A stretch of 64,000 nucleotides of DNA from Micromonospora chokoriensis (GCF_900091505.1 NZ_LT607409.1:2728001-2792000); one strand, 5' to 3'; shown: positions 16,333-25,400, counted from the stretch's first letter. Notes: generated by a model not told the origin, from the letters alone. Numbers and translations are program-made.

Positions 16333-17531
16333 TGCGGCTGCGACATGCCGGCGGCGAGACCGTCCACCTGGGCTACTGCACCAACGTGCACCCCGCCGAG
16401 GATCTCGCCGGCATCCTCGGCCAACTGGACACGTACGCCCTGCCGGTGCGCGAGGCTCTCGGCAGTGACCTGCTCGGGCTGGGCCTGTGGCTGGCCGCCC
16501 CGGCCGCCGCCGAGCTGGCCGCCGACGCGGCGCTCCGCCGTCGGCTGCGCGCCGAACTGGACGCGCGTGGTCTGGAGGTCGTCACCCTCAACGGCTTCCC
16601 GTACGCGGCCTTCCAGGCCCCGGTGGTCAAGCAGGACGTGTACCACCCCGACTGGACCACCGAGCAGCGTCTGACGTACACGGTGAACCTGGCCCGGGTG
16701 CTTGCCGACCTGCTGCCCGACGACGCCGCCCGGGGGTCGATCTCCACCCTGCCGCTGGCGTGGCGGGAGCCGTGGGACACCGGGCGGGCCGACGCGGCCC
16801 GCCGCCGGCTGGACCAGCTCGCCGCCGGCCTGGCCGAGGTGCAGCGCGACACCGGCCGCGAGGTGCGGGTCGCCTTCGAGCCGGAGCCGGGCTGCGTGGT
16901 GGAGAGCAGCAGCCAGGCCGCCGCGCTGCTGTCCGGGATGGACACCGACCGAATGGGCGTCTGCCTCGACCTGGCCCACCTGGCGTGCGCCTGGGAGGAC
17001 CCGGCCGAGGCGCTCGGACGACTGCGGGCGGCCGGGCTGCCCGTGGTGAAGGTGCAGGTCTCCGCCGCCGTCGAGGCGGCCGACCCGGCCGGCGGGGCCG
17101 ACGCGTTGCGCCGCTGGGTGGAGCCGCGCTTCCTGCACCAGACCCGGGGCGCCGGCTGTGCCGGCCTGCCCGACCCGGCCGACCCGTCGTACGCGGCGGA
17201 CGACCTCGACGAGGCGTTGGACCGGGCGTTGCCCGGACCGTGGCGGGTGCACTACCACGTGCCCCTGCACGCCCCACCCGAGGAACCGCTCGGCTCGACC
17301 CTGCCGGTTCTGCGCGCAGCCCTGAGAGCGCTCTTCGACGGCCCGACCGCCGGCTGCGACCACCTGGACGTCGAGACGTACACCTGGGGGGTGCTGCCGG
17401 CGGCACGGCGGCCCCGCACCGACGCGGAGCTGGCCGCCGGCATCGCCGCGGAGCTGGCCTTCGCCCGGGACGAACTGGTCGGCCTCGGCCTGACCGCGCA
17501 GCGATCCGTGACGATGGGAGGAACGCGATGA
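16332..17531 (+). CDS. eboE: EboE, metabolite traffic protein (TIM barrel)
   Basis: 399 residues. It starts with HLGYCTNVHPAEDLAGILGQL, the EboE signature, followed by a TIM barrel with LEVVTLNGFPYAAFQ, VKQDVYHPDW, VAFEPEPGCVVE, MGVCLDLAHLACAWEDP, VVKVQVSAAVE and HYHVPLHAPPEEPLGST. The Glu, Asp, His and His ligands of the xylose-isomerase-like fold are present, so a metal enzyme is likely. Ebo clusters are associated with export of a precursor, hence the family name; the reaction is unknown. It overlaps its neighbours by 1 and 4 bp. Confidence 0.88.
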   Translation: MRLRHAGGETVHLGYCTNVHPAEDLAGILGQLDTYALPVREALGSDLLGLGLWLAAPAAAELAADAALRRRLRAELDARGLEVVTLNGFPYAAFQAPVVKQDVYHPDWTTEQRLTYTVNLARVLADLLPDDAARGSISTLPLAWREPWDTGRADAARRRLDQLAAGLAEVQRDTGREVRVAFEPEPGCVVESSSQAAALLSGMDTDRMGVCLDLAHLACAWEDPAEALGRLRAAGLPVVKVQVSAAVEAADPAGGADALRRWVEPRFLHQTRGAGCAGLPDPADPSYAADDLDEALDRALPGPWRVHYHVPLHAPPEEPLGSTLPVLRAALRALFDGPTAGCDHLDVETYTWGVLPAARRPRTDAELAAGIAAELAFARDELVGLGLTAQRSVTMGGTR

Positions 17532-18934
17532 GCCGCCGACTGGTGGTGCTCGACGTCGTGGGGCTGACCCCCCGACTGCTGGCGCACATGCCCCGACTGC
17601 GAGGGGTCGCCGACGGCGGCTTCCGGGCCGAGCTGGGCACCGTGCTGCCCGCGGTGACCTGCTCGGTGCAGTCCACCTTCCTCACCGGCGAACCACCCAG
17701 CGGGCACGGGATCGTCGGCAACGGGTGGTATTTCCGGGAGCTGGGTGAGGTGCTGCTGTGGCGGCAGCACAACGCGCTGGTCGGCGGGGAGAAGCTCTGG
17801 CAGGCGGCCCGCCGGGCCGAGCCCGGTTACACCGTCGCCAACGTCTGCTGGTGGTACGCCATGGGCGCCGACGTCGACTGGACGGTCACCCCGCGTCCCG
17901 TGTACTACGCCGACGGGCGCAAGGAACCCGACTGCTACACCGACCCGCCGGAGCTGCACGACGCGCTCACCGGCCGGCTGGGCACCTTCCCGCTGTTCAC
18001 CTACTGGGGGCCGACGGCGGGCCTGCCGTCGTCGAAGTGGATCTGCCAGGCGGCCGAGCAGATCCTGGCCGACGTGTCACCCGATCTGACCCTGGTCTAC
18101 GTGCCGCACCTGGACTACGACCTGCAACGGTTCGGCCCGTCGTCCGCCCAGGCCGCCGCCGCGGCGGCCGAGCTGGACGCGGTGCTCGGCCCGCTGCTGG
18201 ACGCCGCCCGGGCCCGGGACGCCACGGTTGTCGTGCTGTCGGAGTACGGCATCACCGACGTGTCCCGGCCGGTGGACGTCAACCGGCTGCTGCGCAGCGA
18301 GGGGCTGCTGCGGGTGCACACCCAGGCGGGCATGGAGTACCTCGACCCGTGGACGTCGAAGGCGTTCGCGGTCGCCGACCACCAGGTTGCCCACGTCTAC
18401 GTCAAGGACCCGGCCGACGTGCCGGCGGTCGCGAAGCTCTGCGCCAACCTGCCCGGGGTGGCCGAGGTGCTCGACGCCGAGGGCAAGGCCGCGCATGGGC
18501 TGGATCATCCGCGCGCGGGTGAGCTGGTGCTGGTGGCCGAGCCGGACGCCTGGTTCACGTACTACTACTGGCTGGACGACGACCGGGCGCCGGACTTCGC
18601 CCGGCTCGTGGAAATCCACCGCAAGCCGGGGTACGACCCGGCGGAGCTGTTCTTCGACCCGGCCAACCCCGGTGCCGCGAAGGCCCGCGCCGGCGTGGCG
18701 CTGGCCCGCAAGAAGCTCGGCATGCGGTACCTGATGAGCGCTGTCGGCCTGGACGCCGGTGCGCGGGCGGTGCGCGGCTCGCACGGGCGGCTGCCGGACG
18801 ACCCGGCGGACGCCCCGGTGCTGCTCTGCTCCGACCCGACGGCGGCCCGGGACCGGATCGCGGCCACCGAGGTCAAAGCCCTGTTACTCGAGTTGGCCGG
18901 GTTGGGTGTCGACGGGTCGGGGGAGGGCACGTGA
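17528..18934 (+). CDS. EboF-like alkaline phosphatase superfamily phosphodiesterase
   Basis: 468 residues of the nucleotide pyrophosphatase/phosphodiesterase type. The metal and nucleophile region is LVVLDVVGLTPRLL, then PAVTCSVQSTFLTGEPPSGHGIVGNGWY, in which a Thr or Ser before CS would be the nucleophile; HLDYDLQRFG, VVVLSEYGITD and a later HRKPGYDPAELFFDP supply Asp/His ligands. Enzymes of this fold cleave phosphodiesters or phosphomonoesters. It could remove phosphate from the cyclitol-prenyl product. ATG overlap with eboE and GTGA overlap with the next gene show tight coupling. No signal peptide is visible, so it acts in the cytoplasm. Confidence 0.85.
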   Translation: MSRRLVVLDVVGLTPRLLAHMPRLRGVADGGFRAELGTVLPAVTCSVQSTFLTGEPPSGHGIVGNGWYFRELGEVLLWRQHNALVGGEKLWQAARRAEPGYTVANVCWWYAMGADVDWTVTPRPVYYADGRKEPDCYTDPPELHDALTGRLGTFPLFTYWGPTAGLPSSKWICQAAEQILADVSPDLTLVYVPHLDYDLQRFGPSSAQAAAAAAELDAVLGPLLDAARARDATVVVLSEYGITDVSRPVDVNRLLRSEGLLRVHTQAGMEYLDPWTSKAFAVADHQVAHVYVKDPADVPAVAKLCANLPGVAEVLDAEGKAAHGLDHPRAGELVLVAEPDAWFTYYYWLDDDRAPDFARLVEIHRKPGYDPAELFFDPANPGAAKARAGVALARKKLGMRYLMSAVGLDAGARAVRGSHGRLPDDPADAPVLLCSDPTAARDRIAATEVKALLLELAGLGVDGSGEGT

Positions 18935-19998
18935 CCGTCACCGTCGCGCCCACCGACACGAGCGGACTGCGGTCCCGGTTCGACGCGGAGCTGGCCGGGT
19001 TCCTGGAACGGCAGGGCCCGGACTGGCCCGACGGCGCGCCGCGGGGCGTGTTCACCGCGCTGCAACGGTTCGTGCTCGCCGGTGGGAAGCGGCTACGCCC
19101 CCTCTTCTGTTACTGGGGTTGGCGTGGCGCGGGCGCTGCCGACGGCACCCCGATCGTGGTGGCCGCGGCCGCCCTGGAGCTGTTCCACGCGTTCGCGCTG
19201 ATCCACGACGACATCCTGGACGGCAGTGACCGCCGCCGGGGTGAGCCGTCGGTGCACCGCCTCTTCGCCGACCTGCACGCCCGGTCGTCGTGGCGCGGCG
19301 ACCCGGAGGCGTACGGGCGCAACACCGCGCTGCTCTGCGGTGACCTCTGCGCGGCCTGGTCGGACCAGATGTTCCACGAGTGCGGGCTGAGCACCGAGCA
19401 GGTGCACCGGGGGTACGGCGTGTTCGCGCTGATGCGTACCGAGGTGATCGCGGGGGAGTATCTGGACCTGGTCTCGGGCGTGGGCGACGGCTCGGTGGCG
19501 AGCGCGCTCACCGTGATCCGGATGAAGGCTGCCCGGTACACGGTCACCCGGCCGTTGCAGATCGGCGCGGCCCTGGCCGGTGCGGGCCCGGAGTTGCTCG
19601 CCGCGCTGGAGGAGTTCGGTGACCCGCTGGGCGACGCGTTCCAGCTCCGCGACGACGTGCTGGGCGTCTTCGGCGACCCGGCGGTGACCGGCAAGTCCAT
19701 CCTGGACGACCTGCGTGAGGGCAAGCCCACGGTGATGATGGCGCTGGCCCGCAGCGAGGCGGACCGGTCGCAGACCGCCCGGCTGCGGGAGTTGTTCGGC
19801 AATCCGGCGTTGGACGCCGACGGCGCCGCGGAGCTTCGCGCGATCATCGAGTCGACGGGTGCCCGGGAGCGGATCGAGCAGATGATCCGGGTGCGGACCG
19901 AGGCCGCGCTCGTGGCCCTGCAGGCCGCCGCGGTGGTCGACGAGGCGCGCTCGGCGCTCGTCGCGCTGGCCGGCCAGGCGATCGACCGCCGCGCCTGA
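18931..19998 (+). CDS. Polyprenyl synthetase (trans-isoprenyl diphosphate synthase)
   Basis: 355 residues. It has GGKRLRPLFCYW near residue 52, the first aspartate-rich motif DDILDGSDRRRGEPSVH, LLCGDLCAAWSDQMF, EVIAGEYLDL, KAARYTVTRPLQ, and the second aspartate-rich motif as QLRDDVLGVFGD. This second motif ends DDVLG rather than DDxxD, which is common in actinobacterial enzymes. It condenses isopentenyl diphosphate with an allylic diphosphate. Large residues just before the first motif (LFHAFALIHDD) suggest a short or medium chain. It ends the Ebo-type cluster and probably feeds the UbiA enzyme. Confidence 0.9.
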   Translation: MTVTVAPTDTSGLRSRFDAELAGFLERQGPDWPDGAPRGVFTALQRFVLAGGKRLRPLFCYWGWRGAGAADGTPIVVAAAALELFHAFALIHDDILDGSDRRRGEPSVHRLFADLHARSSWRGDPEAYGRNTALLCGDLCAAWSDQMFHECGLSTEQVHRGYGVFALMRTEVIAGEYLDLVSGVGDGSVASALTVIRMKAARYTVTRPLQIGAALAGAGPELLAALEEFGDPLGDAFQLRDDVLGVFGDPAVTGKSILDDLREGKPTVMMALARSEADRSQTARLRELFGNPALDADGAAELRAIIESTGARERIEQMIRVRTEAALVALQAAAVVDEARSALVALAGQAIDRRA

Positions 19999-20004
19999 AT
20001 CGCG

Positions 20005-20096
20005 ACTTTCGACGAGATCGACAAAAGTTGATGCTGAACCGCCGGAAGGTATGGACACATCGACACCTTCAACTTAGTGTCGTGACCAACACGACA
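20005..20096. promoter_or_regulatory. Candidate regulatory sites upstream of the sugar dehydrogenase gene
   Basis: The 218-bp gap after the polyprenyl synthase contains ACTTTCGACG at 20005-20014, identical to half of the palindrome at 8865-8885, the pair AAGTTGA 20025-20031 and TCAACTT 20069-20075, and a perfect inverted repeat TGTCGTG 20078-20084 / CACGACA 20090-20096. No terminator-like hairpin directly follows the stop. Operator function is inferred from position and symmetry. Confidence 0.4.
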
Positions 20097-20216
20097 ATGT
20101 TTCGTCGAGGTGAACCGGCGGCGCGGTAACCCATCGACCCCCCACCACCGCTACGGCATCCGGCGCGACGGCGCGCGCCCGCCCTGGCAGTCACTCGTCA
20201 GGAAGGGGCAGCACAG

Positions 20217-23075
20217 ATGTCCATGAAGGACGCTCCACGACAACGGTCCCGACGATGGTTCTCCGCCGGCTCGGCGCTGCTGCTGGCGGCCACCACCGGC
20301 GCCGTCTCCCTCGCCGCCGGCACGGCCCCCGCGCAGGCGCACACGATCGTCGCCACCGACTTCCAGCAGGTCGAACTCGCCCGAGGGGCCAGCGACATGG
20401 GCGAGCCGATGTCGCTGGCGGTGCTGCCGGACCGTTCCGTCCTGCACACCGCCCGCAACGGCACCCTGCGCCGCACCGACGCGAACGGCACCACCTCGGT
20501 GATCGGCACCCTGTCGGTCTACACCCACGACGAGGAGGGGTTGCAGGGCGTCGGCGTCGACCCGGGCTTCGCCAGCAACCGGCAGATCTACCTCTACTAC
20601 GCCCCGCCGCTCTCCACCCCCGGCGGCGACGCGCCGGCCACCGGCACCGACTTCTCCGCCTGGAACGGTGTGAACCGCCTCTCCCGGTTCACGCTCAACT
20701 CCGACTTCACGCTCAACCAGTCCAGCAAGGTCGACGTGCTCGACGTGCCGGCCAACCGGGGCATGTGCTGCCACGTCGGCGGGGACATCGACTTCGACGC
20801 CGCCGGCAACCTCTACCTGTCGACCGGTGACGACACCAACCCGTTCGAGTCCGCCGGCTACTCGCCGCTGGACGAGCGGACCAACCGCAACCCGGCGTAC
20901 GACGCCCAGCGCAGCGCCGGCAACACCAACGACCTGCGGGGCAAGATCCTGCGGATCAAGGTGAACGCGAACGGGACGTACTCCATCCCGTCGGGCAACC
21001 TGTTCGCGCCCGGCACGGCCCAGACGCGCCCGGAGATCTACGCGATGGGCTTCCGCAACCCGTTCCGGATCAGCGTGGACAAGGCCACCGGTGTCGTCTA
21101 CGTCGGTGACTACGGGCCGGACGCCGGCTCCACCAGCTCCACCCGTGGGCCGTCCGGCCAGGTGGAGTTCAACCGGGTCGCCGCGCCGGGCAACTACGGC
21201 TGGCCGTACTGCACCGGCACCAACACCACCACCGAGACGTACAACGAGTGGGACTTCGCCACCAACGCCAGCGGGGCGAAGTACAACTGCACCGGTGGGC
21301 CGACCAACAACTCGTTCCGCAACACCGGCCGGACCACCCTGCCGCCGGCCCAGCCGGCCTGGATCCGGTACGCCGGCGACGCCGGCACCCCGACCGAGTT
21401 CGGCGGTGGCTCCGAGTCGCCGATGGGCGGCCCGGTCTACCGGTACAACGCGTCGTCGACCTCCACCACGAAGTTCCCGCAGTCCTTCGACGGGCAGTTC
21501 TTCGCGACCGAGTTCGGCCGCGGCTGGATCAAGCCGATCCACGTCAACGCCGACGGCTCCCGGGGCGCCATCGACACGTTCCCCTGGGTCGGCAAGCAGG
21601 TGATGGACTCGGCGTTCGGCCCGGACGGCGCGTACTACGTGCTCGACTACGGCACCGGCTACTTCAACGGTGACGCCAACTCGGCGCTCTACCGCTTCGA
21701 CTACGTCGGCGGCGGCAACCGGGCACCCACCGCGAAGGCGACCGCCAACCGCACCTCCGGCGCCGCCCCGCTCGCGGTGACCTTCTCCTCGGCCGGCTCG
21801 GCCGACCCCGAGGGTGGTGCGCTGACCTACGCGTGGGCCTTCGGTGACGGGACCACCTCGACGGCGGCCAACCCGACGAAGACCTACAGCACCAACGGCA
21901 ACTACACCGCGACGCTGACGGTACGGGACCCGCAGGGCGCCACCGGCAGCAGCAGCGTGCAGATCAACGTCGGCAACACCGCGCCCACGGTGACGATCAA
22001 CAGCCCGGGCAACGGCCAGTTGTTCGGCTTCGGCGACACCGTGCCGTTCAGCATCACCGTGACCGACCCGGAGGACGGCACGATCGACTGCTCGAAGGTC
22101 AAGATGACCTACGTGCTCGGCCACGACCAACACGGCCACCAGATCACCTCGCAGAACGGCTGCTCCGGCACGATCACCATTCCGGTCGACGGTGAGCACG
22201 ACGACGCGGCGAACATCTTCGCGATCTTCGACGCCGAGTACACCGACGCCGGTGGCCTGACCACGCACACCCAGCACACGCTGCCGCCTCGGCACCGGCA
22301 GGCCGAGTTCTACGCCACCTCGTCCGGGATCAACGTGTTCAGCAAGACCCCGGCCGAGGGTGGCAAGACCGTCGGCGACATCCACAACGGCGACTGGATC
22401 GCGTTCCAGCCGTACCGACTGGGCAACGTGACCTCGTTCAACGCCCGGGTCTCCTCGGCGGGCGCCGGCGGCACCCTCCAGGTCCGGGCCGGCTCGGCCA
22501 CCGGCACGGTGCTCGGCTCGGCCACGGTCCCGGTGACCGGCGGCTGGGACACCTTCACCACGGTGAACGGGACGATCACCAACCCGCCGACCGGCACGAC
22601 CACGCTCTACCTGACCTTCGCCGGGTCGGGCACCGCGGCGCTCTACGACCTGGACGCCTTCACCTTCGTCACCGGCACCCCGCCAGCCGGCGGGACCGGG
22701 GCGATCAAGGGGCTGGCCGGCAAGTGTCTGGACGTGCGCAACGCCGCCACCGCCGACGGCACGCAGATCCAGATCTACACCTGCAACGGCAGCGCGGCAC
22801 AGACCTGGGCGGTCACCCCGAACTCGACGATCAAGTCGTTGGGTAAGTGCCTGGACGTCTCGGGTGCCGGCACCGCGGACGGCACCAAGATCCAGCTCTA
22901 CACCTGCAACGGGACCGCCGCGCAGAACTGGTCGGCCCAGGCCGACGGCACGCTGCGCAGCGCGGCGTCCGGCAAGTGCCTCGACGTCTCCGGCAACAAC
23001 TCCGCCGACAGCACCGCGGTCCACCTGTGGACCTGCGTCAGCGGTGCCGCCAACCAAAAGTGGACCCTGCCCTGA
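20217..23075 (+). CDS. Secreted GSDH-type (PQQ-dependent) sugar dehydrogenase with PKD, CBM6 and ricin-B domains
   Basis: 952 residues. A signal peptide (about 1-41, RRWFSAGSALLLAATTGA, cleavage after AQA) leads to a six-bladed propeller of the glucose/sorbosone dehydrogenase type (about 45-500; VYTHDEEGLQGVGVDPGF, CCHVGGDIDFDAAGNLYLSTGD, GFRNPFRI, GNYGWPYC). Then come a PKD domain (about 505-590, GDGTTSTAANPTKTYS), a short beta-sandwich, a CBM6-like domain (about 690-820) and a ricin-B lectin domain (about 827-952) with three QxW-type repeats. It probably oxidises sugars outside the cell while bound to polysaccharide. Soluble PQQ-type activity is a family inference. ATG 20217 follows GGAAGGGGC. 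Confidence 0.88.
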   Translation: MSMKDAPRQRSRRWFSAGSALLLAATTGAVSLAAGTAPAQAHTIVATDFQQVELARGASDMGEPMSLAVLPDRSVLHTARNGTLRRTDANGTTSVIGTLSVYTHDEEGLQGVGVDPGFASNRQIYLYYAPPLSTPGGDAPATGTDFSAWNGVNRLSRFTLNSDFTLNQSSKVDVLDVPANRGMCCHVGGDIDFDAAGNLYLSTGDDTNPFESAGYSPLDERTNRNPAYDAQRSAGNTNDLRGKILRIKVNANGTYSIPSGNLFAPGTAQTRPEIYAMGFRNPFRISVDKATGVVYVGDYGPDAGSTSSTRGPSGQVEFNRVAAPGNYGWPYCTGTNTTTETYNEWDFATNASGAKYNCTGGPTNNSFRNTGRTTLPPAQPAWIRYAGDAGTPTEFGGGSESPMGGPVYRYNASSTSTTKFPQSFDGQFFATEFGRGWIKPIHVNADGSRGAIDTFPWVGKQVMDSAFGPDGAYYVLDYGTGYFNGDANSALYRFDYVGGGNRAPTAKATANRTSGAAPLAVTFSSAGSADPEGGALTYAWAFGDGTTSTAANPTKTYSTNGNYTATLTVRDPQGATGSSSVQINVGNTAPTVTINSPGNGQLFGFGDTVPFSITVTDPEDGTIDCSKVKMTYVLGHDQHGHQITSQNGCSGTITIPVDGEHDDAANIFAIFDAEYTDAGGLTTHTQHTLPPRHRQAEFYATSSGINVFSKTPAEGGKTVGDIHNGDWIAFQPYRLGNVTSFNARVSSAGAGGTLQVRAGSATGTVLGSATVPVTGGWDTFTTVNGTITNPPTGTTTLYLTFAGSGTAALYDLDAFTFVTGTPPAGGTGAIKGLAGKCLDVRNAATADGTQIQIYTCNGSAAQTWAVTPNSTIKSLGKCLDVSGAGTADGTKIQLYTCNGTAAQNWSAQADGTLRSAASGKCLDVSGNNSADSTAVHLWTCVSGAANQKWTLP

Positions 23076-23081
23076 GCTGGC

Positions 23082-23129
23082 AGGAGGGGCCCCGGACACC
23101 GCCTAGTCTTGGGGTTCGGGGCCCCTCCT
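23082..23129. terminator. Strong hairpin between the two secreted-protein genes
   Basis: AGGAGGGGCCCCG at 23082-23094 pairs perfectly with CGGGGCCCCTCCT at 23117-23129 around a 22-nt loop. It starts seven bases after the dehydrogenase stop and ends just before the ribosome-binding site of the ThuA gene, so it is a likely terminator or attenuator. Confidence 0.75.
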
Positions 23130-23150
23130 AACCGCGATTAGGAGAGCGAT

Positions 23151-25265
23151 ATGCGCAGACGCCTACGACCCGTCCTCGGTGCGGCCATGGCCGCACTCGC
23201 CGTCATCGCCTGCACGACACCGGCCACCCCGGCCAGCGCCGCCGACGCCCCCTACGACGTCCTGGTGTTCTCCAAGACCGCCGGTTTCCGGCACGACGCG
23301 ATCCCGGTCGGCATCCAGACCATCCGCGACCTCGGCGCCGCGAACAACTTCACAGTCACCGCCACCGAGGACGCCGCCGCGTTCACCACCAGCAACCTGA
23401 ACCAGTACGAGGCGGTCGTCTTCCTCAACACCACCGGCGACGTGCTCAACGCCAGCCAGCAGACCGCCTTCGAGTCGTACATCGCCTCCGGGCGCGGCTA
23501 TGTCGGCGTGCACGCCGCCGCCGACACCGAGTACGACTGGCCGTTCTACGGCAACCTGGTGGGCGCGTGGTTCAACTCGCACCCGGCCATCCAGCAGGCC
23601 ACCGTCAAGGTGGAGGACCGGGGCCACGCGGCGACCGGACACCTGCCGCAGAGCTGGACCCGCACCGACGAGTGGTACAACTACCGCACCAACCCCCGGT
23701 CCACCGCGCACGTGCTCGCCACCCTCGACGAGTCGTCGTACTCCGGTGGCGGAATGGGCGCGGACCACCCGCTGAGCTGGTGCAAGAGCTACAACGGCGG
23801 CCGATCCTTCTACACCGGCGCCGGGCACACGCAGGCGTCGTACGCCGAGTCGGGGTTCCGGAACCACCTGCTCGGCGGCATCCGGTACGCCTCCGGCCGG
23901 AGCAAGGCCGACTGCCGGCCCGAGACGGGCTACACCCCGCTGTACAACGGCTCGACGACCGGATGGTCGCAGGCCGGTCCGGGTAACTTCACCAACTCCG
24001 ACGCCACCCTGACCTCGGTCGGCGGCATGGGATTGTTCTGGTACAGCGCCAAGCAGTTCACCAACTACTCGCTGAAGCTGGACTGGAAGCTGGCCGGGGA
24101 CGACAACTCCGGTGTCTTCATCGGCTTCCCACCGTCGAGTGACCCCTGGTCCGCGATCGACAACGGCTACGAGGTCCAGATCGACGCCACCGACGCGGTC
24201 GACCGCACCACCGGCGCGATCTACACGTACAAGGCCGCCGACATCGCCGCTCGGGACGCGGCGCTGAACGCGCCGGGGGAGTGGAACACCTACGAGCTGC
24301 TGGTCGAAGGGGAACGGCTGCAGGTCTTCCTCAACGGGGTGAAGATCAACGACTTCACCAACACCGACCCGGTCCGCTCCCTGGCCGGCCACATCGGCAT
24401 CCAGAACCACGGCACCGGTGACGACACCTACTTCCGCAACATCCGGATCAAGGAACTGGGCACCACGCCGCCGCCGACCGGGAACACCACGATCCAGGCC
24501 GAGGCGTTCAGCTCGGCCAACGGTGTCTCCGCGTTCACCAAGGCGGGCGCCAACGGTGGGCAGACCCTCGGCTACATCGAGCCGGGCGACTGGGCCGCGT
24601 ACAACGGGGTCAACCTGACCGGTGTCACCTCGTTCACCGCCCGGGTCGTCTCCGGCGGTGCGGGCGGCACCATCCAGGTGCGCACCGGCTCGGCCACCGG
24701 CCCGGTGCTCGGCTCGGTGGCGGTGCCCAACACCGGTAGCTGGGACACCTACGCCAACGTCACCACCGCGCTGTCCAACGTCCCGGCCAGCACCCAGAAC
24801 CTCTACCTCACCTTCACCGGTAGCGGCACGGGGCTGTTCGACCTGGACGACTTCACACTGGTCAAGGGCAGCGGAGGCACCAACGGGGTGGGCCCGGTCA
24901 AGGGTCTCGCCGGCAAGTGCCTGGACGTGCGCAACGGTGGCACCGCCGACGGCACCCAGATCCAGCTCTACACCTGCAACGGCAGCGCGGCGCAGACCTG
25001 GACCGTGACGCCGAACTCGACGATCAGGGCACTCGGCAAGTGCCTGGACGTCAACGGCAACGGCACCGCCAACGGCACCAAGATCCAGCTCTGGACCTGC
25101 AACGGCAGCGGTGCGCAGAACTGGGCGGCGGCGTCCGACGGCACCCTGCGCAACCCGTCGTCGGGCAAGTGCCTGGACGTCTCCGGCAACAACTCGGCCG
25201 ACGGCACCGTCGTGCACCTCTGGACCTGCCTGAACGCGGCCAACCAGAAGTGGACCCTGCCCTGA
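23151..25265 (+). CDS. Secreted ThuA and DUF1080 protein with CBM6 and ricin-B domains
   Basis: 704 residues. A signal peptide (about 1-33) precedes a ThuA domain (about 36-250; VLVFSKTAGFRHDAIPVGI, GYVGVHAAADTEYDWPFYG, FYTGAGHTQASY), a class-I glutaminase-like fold involved in trehalose/3-keto-sugar use. A DUF1080 domain follows (about 260-440; YNGSTTGWSQAG, FIGFPPSSDPW, GHIGIQNHGTGDDTYFRNIRIKEL), now often called 3-keto-disaccharide hydrolase. A CBM6-like domain (about 452-575) and a ricin-B domain (about 580-704) end the protein and are nearly identical to those of the preceding gene. It likely cleaves 3-oxo-glycosides outside the cell. Confidence 0.88.
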   Translation: MRRRLRPVLGAAMAALAVIACTTPATPASAADAPYDVLVFSKTAGFRHDAIPVGIQTIRDLGAANNFTVTATEDAAAFTTSNLNQYEAVVFLNTTGDVLNASQQTAFESYIASGRGYVGVHAAADTEYDWPFYGNLVGAWFNSHPAIQQATVKVEDRGHAATGHLPQSWTRTDEWYNYRTNPRSTAHVLATLDESSYSGGGMGADHPLSWCKSYNGGRSFYTGAGHTQASYAESGFRNHLLGGIRYASGRSKADCRPETGYTPLYNGSTTGWSQAGPGNFTNSDATLTSVGGMGLFWYSAKQFTNYSLKLDWKLAGDDNSGVFIGFPPSSDPWSAIDNGYEVQIDATDAVDRTTGAIYTYKAADIAARDAALNAPGEWNTYELLVEGERLQVFLNGVKINDFTNTDPVRSLAGHIGIQNHGTGDDTYFRNIRIKELGTTPPPTGNTTIQAEAFSSANGVSAFTKAGANGGQTLGYIEPGDWAAYNGVNLTGVTSFTARVVSGGAGGTIQVRTGSATGPVLGSVAVPNTGSWDTYANVTTALSNVPASTQNLYLTFTGSGTGLFDLDDFTLVKGSGGTNGVGPVKGLAGKCLDVRNGGTADGTQIQLYTCNGSAAQTWTVTPNSTIRALGKCLDVNGNGTANGTKIQLWTCNGSGAQNWAAASDGTLRNPSSGKCLDVSGNNSADGTVVHLWTCLNAANQKWTLP

Positions 25266-25276
25266 CCGACTGAGCC

Positions 25277-25334
25277 GGGAGGAGCCGCCGTCACCGGCCG
25301 GTGCGCCACGGCCGACCTGGCGGCGGCCCCTCCC
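25277..25334. terminator. Hairpin after the ThuA gene
   Basis: GGGAGGAGCCGCCG at 25277-25290 pairs with CGGCGGCCCCTCCC at 25321-25334 with one mismatch, starting 11 bases after the stop codon. The stem is GC-rich with a 30-nt loop that can itself fold (CCGGCCGG). Confidence 0.6.
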
Positions 25335-25348
25335 GAGGCAGTGCCCCG

Positions 25349-25400
25349 GTGAGCGTCACACCTGCTCGTCACCTCCACGACACGCAGGTGTGACGCTCAC
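25349..25400. repeat. Perfect 16-bp inverted repeat
   Basis: GTGAGCGTCACACCTG at 25349-25364 pairs perfectly with CAGGTGTGACGCTCAC at 25385-25400 across a 20-nt loop. It follows the GC hairpin at 25277-25334 and precedes the orphan HATPase gene. It may be a second terminator, an operator or a dispersed repeat. Confidence 0.65.

Noticed and set aside
20151..23099. 982-residue open frame on the minus strand opposite the sugar dehydrogenase
   Set aside because: It is a composition-driven shadow of the real plus-strand gene, with only low-complexity Val/Gly/Arg sequence. The same holds for the long minus-strand frames at 4816-6459, 8913-11501, 23163-25217 and 52691-55351.
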